Assembly (NCBI GenBank): GCA_002729725.1
Contig: PBYS01000080.1
Span: 1-44,425 of the forward strand
Length of the DNA: 44,425 bases
Direction of reading: 5' to 3'
Source: Puniceicoccaceae bacterium
GTDB taxonomy: Bacteria > Verrucomicrobiota > Verrucomicrobiia > Opitutales > Coraliomargaritaceae
In this document: one piece after another, positions 16,635 to 25,082 of the stretch
How positions within the stretch are numbered: the first letter of the stretch is position 1
Layout of the letters: each line of letters begins with the position of its first letter
Position numbers and translations under genes: made by a program
The notes under the pieces: generated by a model
Databases searched by the model: none
What the model was told of the DNA's origin: nothing
Seen by the model: the letters and a program-made list of their open reading frames with translations, nothing else

Positions 16635-17006
16635 CTATTTCTTGTTCGGCGTGCTGCCTCGGTCTTGCCAGCTCCCTTCCACTTGAATAGTCAGTGGGAT
16701 TTTGGGCACTCCATTTTCATTGCGCTGAATACCAGACATTAATAGGTCGACTGCGGCAATCCCTAGCATATTCGAATTTTGATCGATTCCGCTGATGCCA
16801 TTGTAGGCTGGATTTTCAAAGTCGAGGTCGAGGTCCGCGTAGGCTAGGTCTGTGCCGATTTGGATGTCTAGCAGTCGTAAATGCTCAGGCATTTGACTGC
16901 TGGCTCCGATGACTGCATCCAGATGTTTGCTTTGAATCCATTGACTGATCGAGGCAGTGTCAGGATGTTTTAAGATTAAAGGTTCGATGCGGGCGATTGG
17001 GTATTC
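16635..17006 (-). pseudogene. LacI-family regulator lacking its DNA-binding half
   Basis: The open frame runs from a TGA at 17007-17009 through 124 codons to the stop, with an ATG only at 16892. The peptide is the C-terminal third of a LacI sugar-binding domain: SISQWIQSKHLDAVIGASSQ, then LAYADLDLDFE, GISGIDQNSNMLGIAAVDLL and PLTIQVEGSW. The helix-turn-helix and N-terminal lobe are absent from the 65 bases before the GH31 gene. It cannot act as a repressor and is read as a 5'-truncated pseudogene. It presumably once controlled the GH31 gene next to it. Confidence 0.8.
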
Positions 17007-17071
17007 TCACTGGGGATGGGGTTTTGGCTGTGACGGCGAATCGTTAGGTCCGCAGAGCTTACTTTAACGAT

Positions 17072-18811
17072 CTAGCTTGGATCCTTGAATGTGATGGGGG
17101 CGGTTGCTTGAGCTGTAATTGTTGAGCCAGTCAGGCGAATGAGATATGGCTGCAGAGAGAGTTTGGTGCATTGCGTCGATTTCTGCAAGTGCAGCTCATT
17201 AAATTTGCCGTGTGCGACGAAGCGTATCTTAAGAGTTTTGTTTTTCAACGAGTGCTCCAGACAAGTCAGCACTAAGCTCTCACCATCCTGCTTAAATTGT
17301 AGCCTAAGCTCCGATTGTGGCGCATCGACTGTTTTACCATCATCAAAGCGATAGGTCCATGTGACGGGTGCTTGATAGTCTTCGCTGATGAAAATATGGC
17401 ACTCAATGTCGGATAGGTCGGACTGCTGGCTTTTTCTTTCTCCAGGGAGCATTGACACTATACTTCCATCGCGAATAAATAGCGGAGTGCTTTCTAAGTC
17501 GGCACTTATATTGAGCTCACTTTGTTTTGCTAGCCATCGGCCACTGCGAGCATCCCACCAGCGACCAGCAGGTAAAAGAATGGAACGGCTGTTCTCGCCC
17601 TCATGGACGAAGGGTGCCTGCATAATCGCGGGGCCCACCATAAACTGATCTTCCAGCTGATCGAAGCGCGTCTCATTATGTGAAAACTCGTAAAAGAGCG
17701 GGCGTAGTATCGGGTCACCGTGTTCCGCATGCTCCATGAATAAGTGATAGAGGTAAGGGAGTAGTTTGTAACGCAATCGTATGTAATGAATGATGACTTG
17801 CCGGTAGGGATCTTCGAAGGCCCATGGCTCTTGTTGTCTGGTGTTGGCGGCGGAGTGGTTGCGAAAGAAGGGGAATAAGAAGCCCGCTTTAAACCAGTCG
17901 ACGGCGAGTTGCGGGGGCGCGTCACCTTCAAAGCCTGGCACGTCAGGTCCATTAAATGGAATGCCTGACAGAGAGAGGTTGAGTGACATATTGATGCTCG
18001 CTTTAAGGTGGAAGTAGTTGGACCAATTGTCGCCCGTCCAGATGGCGGAGTAGCGTGAGCTGCTGATAAAGCCGCTGCGACTTAATATGAAAGGCCGCTT
18101 TTGTTGGATGGCGGCGCTTAAACCCTTGCGAGAGGCCTGTTGCATGCCATAGGCGTATTGATTGTGGAAGCAACTATGACTATCTTGCGCGTGATTGAAA
18201 CGCATGTCTTCCAGTTCGGCAGAACCAGTGGATGGGTCGTTCATGTCGAGCCAGTACCCGTCGAAGGCGTATTCTGTGGTGTATTGCTCTAATTGCTTCG
18301 CCCACCATTCACGTGCGCTTTCTTGCGAATAGTCCGGAAAAGCCGTGCGGCCAGGCCATACAAAGCCCGAATAGATGTGCCCGTCAGATGTCTTGCAGAA
18401 GACATCGCTTTCGCGACCACTATCGAAGGTCGGGTAGCCTTCGCTGTATTTGACGCCAGGGTCTATTATGGGCACGATTTTTCGACCGTTGTCTTGGAGC
18501 GCTTTGATTCGTCTGCGATGGTTCTCAAATCCGTCTTTCACTACAGTAAATACTTTGTAAGCATCCATGTAGTCTATGTCTAACCATAGGCCGCAGTGTG
18601 GATGTTCTGAGAGCTGTGCACGCACCTGTTCGTCTTTAAAACAGTCGAGGTTTAGCTGTGCCTGGCTCTTTTGCTCCCATTGCGAAGATTCAATGCGATA
18701 ACGAAAAACATCCCCACCTAGTTGTGTTAGTTCACTTGATCGTTGTGCTGCTTGATCGTTGCTGGCTTGCCGGATGAAGTTAACCGCGGGGGGGATTTTG
18801 TTAAAATACAT
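17072..18811 (-). CDS. GH31 alpha-glucosidase-like protein with internal deletion
   Basis: The catalytic barrel is clear: GLWLDIDYMDAYKVFTV (74-90), nucleophile D189 in DGYWLDMNDPST, acid/base D261 in IWTGDNWSNY, and NHSAANTRQQEPW in the substrate pocket. A C-terminal beta domain follows (ILLPAGRWWDARSGRWLA). In GH31 enzymes the WLDIDYMD strand comes about 200 residues later, after an N-terminal beta-sandwich and the first barrel strands. Here only the beginning of that domain is present (residues 1-60, e.g. SSELTQLGGDVFRYRIESS), joined directly to the barrel near residues 60-73. The frame is intact, but folding is doubtful. No signal peptide is seen. It may be a recently damaged gene. Confidence 0.8.
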   Translation of the reverse strand: MYFNKIPPAVNFIRQASNDQAAQRSSELTQLGGDVFRYRIESSQWEQKSQAQLNLDCFKDEQVRAQLSEHPHCGLWLDIDYMDAYKVFTVVKDGFENHRRRIKALQDNGRKIVPIIDPGVKYSEGYPTFDSGRESDVFCKTSDGHIYSGFVWPGRTAFPDYSQESAREWWAKQLEQYTTEYAFDGYWLDMNDPSTGSAELEDMRFNHAQDSHSCFHNQYAYGMQQASRKGLSAAIQQKRPFILSRSGFISSSRYSAIWTGDNWSNYFHLKASINMSLNLSLSGIPFNGPDVPGFEGDAPPQLAVDWFKAGFLFPFFRNHSAANTRQQEPWAFEDPYRQVIIHYIRLRYKLLPYLYHLFMEHAEHGDPILRPLFYEFSHNETRFDQLEDQFMVGPAIMQAPFVHEGENSRSILLPAGRWWDARSGRWLAKQSELNISADLESTPLFIRDGSIVSMLPGERKSQQSDLSDIECHIFISEDYQAPVTWTYRFDDGKTVDAPQSELRLQFKQDGESLVLTCLEHSLKNKTLKIRFVAHGKFNELHLQKSTQCTKLSLQPYLIRLTGSTITAQATAPITFKDPS

Positions 18812-18940
18812 AAGTGGGGTGTGATTGGGGCGATGACTATTTGACTAGAAATACAGTTGTAATCCCTTTTGTAGCCGTTTCATAGTGTGCGCTTGGTATA
18901 CGTAAACTGGGCTGCTTGGTTCTGCAGTAGCAGTCGCTGC

Positions 18941-18967
18941 GTCTTCGTGCTGGTTCAGCACGAAGAC
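18941..18967 (+). other. Orphan 12-bp hairpin between divergent genes
   Basis: Perfect arms GTCTTCGTGCTG and CAGCACGAAGAC with loop GTT are followed by ATTATTTTTG. The shape is that of a plus-strand terminator, yet no plus-strand gene lies upstream within 3.5 kb. GH31 runs the other way and the photolyase starts 60 bases later. It may be left over from a deleted gene or may act in the photolyase leader. Confidence 0.5.
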
Positions 18968-19029
18968 ATTATTTTTGTAATAACGCTGTTAGAGCTGTAA
19001 TGTTTACGGCCAAAGTTCGCTTAGTTGTA

Positions 19030-20463
19030 ATGCCCACAGCTCCTACAATACTTTGGTTTCGCAAGGATTTGCGACTTGCTGATAATTCCGCGCTAGAAGC
19101 CGCCATTAAGCGGGGGGCGCCGATCGTGCCTGTTTTTATCTGGGCGCCTGAGGAGGCGGGCGATTGGGCGCCCGGTGCGGCCTCAAAGTGGTGGTTGCAC
19201 CAGGCGCTTGCTGGCTTGGGCGAGTCTTTGCAAGAGCGTGGGGGAAAGTTGATTCTGCGTGAGGGATCCAGCTTGCAGCACTTGCGTGACATTATCGCAA
19301 AGACGGGGGCTCGCCGCATTTATTGGAATCGTCGCTATGAATCCCCCTTGCGAGAGTTGGATGCGGAGATCAAGCGGTCGCTACGTGAAGATGGAGTCGA
19401 GGTGGAGAGTTTCAATAGCAGCTTACTCAATGAGCCACACACTGCGGCCACTGGGAGCGGGCAGCCATACAAGGTGTATACGCCCTATTGGAAAAAGCTC
19501 AAAGACCGCGAGCTACCAGCTTTGGCTCAGCCGGATTGGTCGGCTGTGCAGTTCCCTGAGCGCTACCCGCAGTCGACGCCATTGGAGGCGCTCCATTTAC
19601 TACCGAAAGTGCAGTGGTATCGCAGCTTTTATACCCACTGGGATCCTAGCGAGGCGGGCGCGATGAAACGCTTGGATACCTTTCTCGCCGCTGCGGTGGA
19701 AAACTACGATCGTGCGCGAGACCGCCCCGATGACGACGGCACCTCTTGTCTTTCGCCTTATTTGCAGTGGGGGCAAATCGGACCGCGACAAATTGCGCAC
19801 CGGCTCAAGCAGCAATGTGATTTACGTGCGAAGGGGCCACAGGTCTATCTGAAAGAAATCTATTGGCGCGAATTTGCTTACAACGTGCTCTACCACTTCC
19901 CGCATACGCCGGATACACCGCTGCGCGAGGAGTATACGGATTTTCCCTGGGAGCACGATGCAGCTACGCTGAAAGCTTGGCAAACGGGCCACACCGGCTA
20001 CCCGATTGTGGATGCAGGTATGCGCCAGCTTTGGCAAACCGGCTGGATGCACAATCGGGTGCGCATGATTGTATCTTCGCTGCTGGTGAAGCACTTGCTG
20101 CACGACTGGCAGGAGGGGGCGAAGTGGTTCTGGGATACTTTGGTGGATGCCGACCTTGCCAGTAACACCTTGGGCTGGCAATGGAGTGGTGGCTGCGGGG
20201 CCGATGCCGCTCCCTATTTTCGAGTATTCAACCCAATCATCCAGGGGCAGAAATTTGACCCCAACGGCAGTTACGTAAAGCGCTTCGTGCCTGAGCTCAA
20301 GAAGCTGCCAGCGAAGTACATTCATACCCCATGGGAGGCACCCCGCGGAGTTTTGGATTACGCCGGTGTGGAGCTCGGCAAGGACTACCCAGAGCCGATC
20401 ATCGATCACCAAGCGGGCCGCGCACGTGCTTTGGCCGCCTTGGATCAGTTTAAATCCGCTTAA
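19030..20463 (+). CDS. phrB: Deoxyribodipyrimidine photolyase
   Basis: This flavoprotein splits UV-induced pyrimidine dimers with light. The 477-residue product from the ATG at 19030 begins directly at the Rossmann-like antenna domain (TILWFRKDLRLADNSAL). The FAD domain includes LSPYLQWGQIGPRQIAH, EIYWREFAYNVLYHFP, GYPIVDAGMRQLWQTGWMHN, RVRMIVSSLLVKHLLHDW and DADLASNTLGWQWSGGCG with FRVFNP. These are hallmarks of class I CPD photolyases. The track to 19000 adds a weak N-terminus and is not preferred. Its stop overlaps the tatA stop by 4 bases (convergent). Confidence 0.93.
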   Translation: MPTAPTILWFRKDLRLADNSALEAAIKRGAPIVPVFIWAPEEAGDWAPGAASKWWLHQALAGLGESLQERGGKLILREGSSLQHLRDIIAKTGARRIYWNRRYESPLRELDAEIKRSLREDGVEVESFNSSLLNEPHTAATGSGQPYKVYTPYWKKLKDRELPALAQPDWSAVQFPERYPQSTPLEALHLLPKVQWYRSFYTHWDPSEAGAMKRLDTFLAAAVENYDRARDRPDDDGTSCLSPYLQWGQIGPRQIAHRLKQQCDLRAKGPQVYLKEIYWREFAYNVLYHFPHTPDTPLREEYTDFPWEHDAATLKAWQTGHTGYPIVDAGMRQLWQTGWMHNRVRMIVSSLLVKHLLHDWQEGAKWFWDTLVDADLASNTLGWQWSGGCGADAAPYFRVFNPIIQGQKFDPNGSYVKRFVPELKKLPAKYIHTPWEAPRGVLDYAGVELGKDYPEPIIDHQAGRARALAALDQFKSA

Positions 20464-20738
20464 GCCTTATCCGCCTTAGTCTCGTCGCTGTTGGTAGACT
20501 CGACTTGTTTGGGGGGCGCAGCGGGAGTGGTCGGCTCAGGCTTGCGTGGCTCTTCTTCCATCGCGTTGCGTACATCTTCTTCGATCTCAGAGGTGGCTTT
20601 TTTGAATTCACGAATTGATTTGCCGAAGGACTTGAACAGCTCAGGTAAGCGTTTGGCTCCGAAGAGCAGTAGGACGATCAGGAAGATCAGGAGGATTTCC
20701 GGACCATTTATATTTTGGATAAAGGCGAGTGAACTCAT
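20460..20738 (-). CDS. tatA: Twin-arginine translocase subunit TatA/E
   Basis: The 92-residue protein has the TatA layout: a short N-terminus, a membrane helix (ILLIFLIVLLLF), the FGAKRLPELFKSFGKSIREFKKA amphipathic stretch (residues 26-48), and an acidic, Pro-rich tail. It forms the pore of the Tat pathway for folded proteins. tatB/tatC are not adjacent. The GxKRLPEL motif supports TatA over TatB. Its end overlaps the convergent photolyase by 4 bases. Confidence 0.92.
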   Translation of the reverse strand: MSSLAFIQNINGPEILLIFLIVLLLFGAKRLPELFKSFGKSIREFKKATSEIEEDVRNAMEEEPRKPEPTTPAAPPKQVESTNSDETKADKA

Positions 20739-20833
20739 TGGAGCGTGCTGATTGAGATGTGGACTTAAAACGGGCAGTTGGTCGCCCGGAGGCGGCTAGT
20801 TACGGTAGGTGCTGTGCCGCTGTGGTGATTAAA

Positions 20834-21244
20834 TTATTCTTGGATCGGGTCGCGGTAGATTTTGCTGAGACGAGCGCTTTCGCTGGCGCTGACTTTTTCT
20901 GCGCGATCGTTAATGTCAGGCAGACCTTCGAGGATGTCGGCGGTGCGTAGGCCTTCGCGTTGCGCGCGGGCTTTGAGCGTTGCCGTCTGCTTACCTGTAT
21001 TGTCGCGAGTGGTCAGGAAGGCGCCGTCGGCGAATCCACGTGCGTTACGCAGCGTGGCGAGGCGTTCGAACACATTGACATGCACAACTGTGGCGGAGCT
21101 TACAGGAATCACAGTGCCCGTTTGTGCGGCGCCGATCTGCTGATCGCCTTCGGTTATGCGGACGCCGTTATGCCCACCACAACCACTGAGAATTGGGAGA
21201 GAGCCGGCAGCGAGTGCAAGGAGAAGTAGAGATGTATGACGCAT
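20834..21244 (-). CDS. Small lipoprotein of unknown function
   Basis: A 136-residue protein with a lipoprotein signal (MRHTSLLLLALAAGSLPILSGCGG, lipobox LSGC, Cys at residue 22, total span residues 1-24). The mature part is polar and likely mixed alpha/beta: TVIPVSSATVVHVNVFER, then ARAQREGLRTADILEGLPDI. I do not recognise the family. It sits between rpoD and tatA on the same strand. Confidence 0.65.
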   Translation of the reverse strand: MRHTSLLLLALAAGSLPILSGCGGHNGVRITEGDQQIGAAQTGTVIPVSSATVVHVNVFERLATLRNARGFADGAFLTTRDNTGKQTATLKARAQREGLRTADILEGLPDINDRAEKVSASESARLSKIYRDPIQE

Positions 21245-21307
21245 ATTTTTGTAACAGATAGATGACGGTCTTAGAGAGCCTCCTGTAAAATGAGGGCCTT
21301 TACGATC

Positions 21308-23161
21308 TTATTTATGTTTGGCGTTTTCTCTTTTAATGCTGTCCATGCCAGGTTTTTCGAGGTTGATGTCGCCCTCGAAGAAGCCGTGTAGTTGGCGGAT
21401 GCGTGTCGGGTGACGCATCTTACGCAGGGCCTTTGCCTCGATTTGGCGAATACGTTCACGGGTGACTTTGAATTGGCGGCCCACTTCTTCCAAGGTGCGG
21501 GAGTAACCGTCGGCGAGGCCAAAGCGCAGTGAGAGCACGCGGCGCTCGCGCTCTGTGAGCGAGTCGAGCACGTCGGTGATCTTTTCGCGCAGCAGGCTGT
21601 AGGCGGTCATGTCGTAAGGATTTTCCGCGCCTTTGTCTTCGATGAAATCGCCGAAGTTGGTGTCATCGGAGTCGCCCACGGGGCTTTGTAAGGAAATCGG
21701 TTGCTGGGCCATCTTCATGATGGACTGGACGCGCTCGATCGGAAGGTTCATTTCGTCGGCAACTTCCTCCGCAGTCGGTTCGTGGCCGAGTTCTTGCAGC
21801 AGTTGTTTCTGCACTTGCATGACCTTGTTCAGGGTCTCGATCATGTGCACGGGAATCCGGATGGTGCGTGCTTGATCGGCAATGGAGCGGGTGATCGCTT
21901 GGCGGATCCACCAAGTCGCGTAGGTCGAGAACTTATAGCCGCGGCGGTATTCGAACTTCTCAACTGCTTTCATCAGGCCCATGTTGCCTTCTTGAATGAG
22001 GTCGAGGAAAGACAGGCCGCGGTTGGTATATTTCTTGGCGATGGAGATTACGAGGCGCAAGTTGGCTTCAACCATCTCAGTCTTGGCCTTGTGTGCTTCC
22101 CGCATGCCGAGGCGCACTTCACGGATGATCTCCATGAATTCGCGGGCATCCATTTTGAACTCAGCCTTGATTTCTTCGAGGCGCTGCTCGGTGGCTTGGA
22201 CGTCGACCTTGGTCTTACGGCGGGCAGAGACCATGTCGGCATCGGCGAGGTCGTCGTAGAGATTGGATACTTCGCGGTAGACCGGTGTGAGATTATTGAG
22301 GAAATCTTCGAAGCATTTGAGCTTAAGGCAGTATTTACGTAGCACCTTGCGCAGCTCTTCTTCGTATTTGACCATGCGAGTGCGTGCGCGCTTGGCGTTG
22401 GACTCGTTGCTGGCATTGACGTGGCTGTCCCATGCGGCGTAAATGCGCTCGCCCAGGCGGTGTGCTTCTTCGAGTAGCTTGGGTAAGCTGTTAAAGTAGG
22501 CTTCGCGGCTCTCGATCTTTTTATCGAGTACCACGCGGTCGAAGCGTTCCTCACGGTTGAGGAGCTTTTGTACGACGTTGTTTTGAAATTCGAGTGTGAG
22601 CGCAGTGGAGAACAGGGCGTCTTGTGCTTTCAGCTCGGCCTTTTCGATACGCTTGGAGATGGCGACCTCTTCTTCACGTGTGAGGAGGGGCACTTGGCCC
22701 ATTTGCTTGAGATACATTCGGACGGGATCGTCGAGAATGTCGTTTTGCGAGGTGCGGACTTCCTTTTCCTCGGTCTCTTCCTGGCGTGCCTTGAAGGCAT
22801 CGACTTCGTTGTCGTCCAAGATTTCAACTTCCAGATTCTGGAGGATGGAGATTACGTTTTCGATTTCGTCGGGGTTGTTGACGGAATCGGGCAGTGCTTG
22901 GTTGATATCCTTGTAGGTCAGGAAGCTCTGCTCTTTCGAGAGGCGGATCAGGTTGCGGATGCGCTCGTTGAGTTTCTCCTGCGCTTTGGGGGATAGTTTG
23001 CGCTTCTTGGCAGCCTTCTCGGTGGCGGCGGCGAGCTTTGCGTCGTCTGTCTCATCGTCGATCACAACTTTTTTCTTGATCGCTTTAGCGGCGACCTTCT
23101 TGGAGGCGACGGTTTTCTTGGCGGGAGCTTTGGTGACGGTTTTCTTTTTCGCGGCTGGCAT
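21308..23161 (-). CDS. rpoD: RNA polymerase primary sigma factor RpoD
   Basis: The 617-residue housekeeping sigma factor has all regions. Region 1.1 starts near residue 55 and region 1.2 reads [20 protein letters not shown]. Regions 2.1-2.4 include [37 protein letters not shown] and [17 protein letters not shown]. Region 4.2 has [19 protein letters not shown]. The first 32 residues are a Lys/Ala tail ([20 protein letters not shown]) like a histone H1 tail and are unusual for RpoD. dnaG lies 26 bases upstream on the same strand, conserving the dnaG-rpoD pair of the macromolecular synthesis operon; rpsU is not next to them. Confidence 0.97.
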   Translation of the reverse strand: MPAAKKKTVTKAPAKKTVASKKVAAKAIKKKVVIDDETDDAKLAAATEKAAKKRKLSPKAQEKLNERIRNLIRLSKEQSFLTYKDINQALPDSVNNPDEIENVISILQNLEVEILDDNEVDAFKARQEETEEKEVRTSQNDILDDPVRMYLKQMGQVPLLTREEEVAISKRIEKAELKAQDALFSTALTLEFQNNVVQKLLNREERFDRVVLDKKIESREAYFNSLPKLLEEAHRLGERIYAAWDSHVNASNESNAKRARTRMVKYEEELRKVLRKYCLKLKCFEDFLNNLTPVYREVSNLYDDLADADMVSARRKTKVDVQATEQRLEEIKAEFKMDAREFMEIIREVRLGMREAHKAKTEMVEANLRLVISIAKKYTNRGLSFLDLIQEGNMGLMKAVEKFEYRRGYKFSTYATWWIRQAITRSIADQARTIRIPVHMIETLNKVMQVQKQLLQELGHEPTAEEVADEMNLPIERVQSIMKMAQQPISLQSPVGDSDDTNFGDFIEDKGAENPYDMTAYSLLREKITDVLDSLTERERRVLSLRFGLADGYSRTLEEVGRQFKVTRERIRQIEAKALRKMRHPTRIRQLHGFFEGDINLEKPGMDSIKRENAKHK

Positions 23162-23187
23162 AATTAGTTTCGTAAGGTGGTGCGGTC

Positions 23188-25011
23188 TTAAAGTGTGAGT
23201 TGGAGGGGCTGCGCGATATTGCGAATGAGTGCTTTTTGCTCACGCATCAGGTCTATCTGTGATTCGGGAGCTGCGTTAATGATCTGTTGTTTCAATTGTT
23301 TAATCTGGGCGTCTACATGATTGCGGCGGAGGCGTTCGAGGCAGGATACGATTTGTTTGGCGGGCGCTTCGATGCTGAGTTCGCGGGAGTGAATATCGGC
23401 TAAAAGTTGACGTTCTTCAATGGTATCAATGATATTTTCTATCTGATCGACACTTTCAATCATCCCTTCGCGTAGCTCAGCGAGTAGGCGTGAGAGCAGC
23501 CTGCCTGTGGTGGAGTCTGTATTAATCCATTCGTAATCAATAATTTCTGACAGCTTCTGAGCGTGTTCCGGATGATGTAAAACGAGCCAAAGTAGCTCCC
23601 AAGTGGCTTGTGTCAATAGCGGGTCTCGGGTTGCCTTGGGCGCGGGTGCGGCTTCTTCGCGCTGAAATGCAGGGCGCGGCGGGGGCACTTTTTGGAAGTC
23701 ACGCAGTGCGGCCATGGGGTCGACATTGACGAGGCGGGCCGCGATCCGGATGTAATCTTCGCGTGCGACTTCGGAAGGTACGTGGTGCAGTAGGTCGAAG
23801 ACCGCGCGCAGGGCGGTGGTCTTTTCGTTGGTGGTGGGGCTGCGCCCTGCGGGCAGGCTCTCGGCCACCAGTAACTCGATGCCGCTTTTGGAGCTTTGGC
23901 GTAGTGGCTCCAAGGCTGCGGCGCCTTGCTCGCGCAAGAGGTCGTCGGGGTCGGCCTTCTCTGGCAGCAATAAAAAGCGAAATTCCAGGCCCGCCTTAAA
24001 GGCGAGTGGCATTGCGCGCAGTGCGGCTTTACGGCCTGCGGCGTCGCCATCGAGCAAGCACTCGATGCTTTTCGGCTCGTAGCGGCGCAGTAGGTGCATT
24101 TGGTCGTCGGTAATGGCGGTGCCCTGTGGGGCGACGGCGGTATGCAGGCCGACGGACCAGCAGCGGATCGCGTCGAGCTGGCCTTCGACTAAGAGAAAGC
24201 TCTCGCCGTCTTTGAGGTGAGTGCGGGCGTGATCCATGCCGAAGAGGATGCGGCCTTTATGAAAGATCGGAGTCTCGGGGGAGTTGACGTATTTGGCCTC
24301 GCGTGCGGGATCGTCCTCTGGCGTCTGAGGCAGCTGGCGTGCGGTGAAGGCCACCACGCGTCCTTGCACGTCCCGGATGGGGATCATGAGCCGTCCACGG
24401 AAGCGGGATTTGAAATATTCGTGGTTACGTTCCCCTTCGCGGGAGAAAAAGAGCCCCGACTGCAGCATAGCCGCGGTGGAGACCTTGCGCTCTTTGCAGT
24501 AGAGTGCGAAAGCTTCGCGGGCGGCAGGGGCATAGCCGATTTTAACTTCTTTGGCGGTTTCGGGCGTGAAGCCGCGTTGGTTCTTCCAGTAATCGCGCAC
24601 GGGGCCCGCTTCTTTCGATTCAAGAAACTGTTGGTGGAACCAAGTGGTAGCGAGCTCGTGGAGCTCGAAGATTTGCTTGCGCAGCGACATCTCTTCGCGC
24701 GAGGGGCCACCGGCCTCGTATTCGAGGGTGATATTAAATTTCTTGGCGAGAAACTCGACAGCCTCGATGAATTCGAGGTTTTCCTGTTTCATGATAAAGG
24801 TGAAACAGTCGCCACCTTCGCCGGTGCTGAAGCATTTATAAAAGCCGCGATCGGGGTGGACGTAGAAGGATGCTGTTTTTTCCTGTGTGAAAGGGCTGAG
24901 TCCTTTCCATGAGCGCCCAGCTTTTTTGAGTTGGGCATAGGGGGAGACGACATCGACCAAGTTGACTTGGTGTTTGATGGCTTCGATGGAGCTTTGTTTA
25001 ACGCGTGCCAA
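23188..25011 (-). CDS. dnaG: DNA primase DnaG with degenerate zinc finger
   Basis: DnaG makes RNA primers at the replication fork. The 607-residue protein begins at a TTG codon. The N-terminal zinc domain keeps its frame ([32 protein letters not shown]) but the CHC2 ligands are replaced: S39, T42, C60 and T63 stand where Cys, His, Cys, Cys are usual. The catalytic TOPRIM core is intact: [13 protein letters not shown] and [15 protein letters not shown]. The C-terminal helical region, which normally binds DnaB, is divergent. rpoD follows 26 bases later. Confidence 0.95.
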   Translation of the reverse strand: MARVKQSSIEAIKHQVNLVDVVSPYAQLKKAGRSWKGLSPFTQEKTASFYVHPDRGFYKCFSTGEGGDCFTFIMKQENLEFIEAVEFLAKKFNITLEYEAGGPSREEMSLRKQIFELHELATTWFHQQFLESKEAGPVRDYWKNQRGFTPETAKEVKIGYAPAAREAFALYCKERKVSTAAMLQSGLFFSREGERNHEYFKSRFRGRLMIPIRDVQGRVVAFTARQLPQTPEDDPAREAKYVNSPETPIFHKGRILFGMDHARTHLKDGESFLLVEGQLDAIRCWSVGLHTAVAPQGTAITDDQMHLLRRYEPKSIECLLDGDAAGRKAALRAMPLAFKAGLEFRFLLLPEKADPDDLLREQGAAALEPLRQSSKSGIELLVAESLPAGRSPTTNEKTTALRAVFDLLHHVPSEVAREDYIRIAARLVNVDPMAALRDFQKVPPPRPAFQREEAAPAPKATRDPLLTQATWELLWLVLHHPEHAQKLSEIIDYEWINTDSTTGRLLSRLLAELREGMIESVDQIENIIDTIEERQLLADIHSRELSIEAPAKQIVSCLERLRRNHVDAQIKQLKQQIINAAPESQIDLMREQKALIRNIAQPLQLTL

Positions 25012-25082
25012 GGGAGATAAGTGTAATAATCGCGCGCTGCGCGGGGTTGAGCTTTGAGATTTAGTTTGAGATGGAAGGTGGC

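Noticed and set aside
21701..22342. 213-residue plus-strand frame opposite rpoD
   Set aside because: It is a shadow of rpoD, which is unambiguous; long antisense frames arise from the GC and codon bias here.
24217..24912. 231-residue plus-strand frame opposite dnaG
   Set aside because: It mirrors dnaG in the opposite strand and has no family features.
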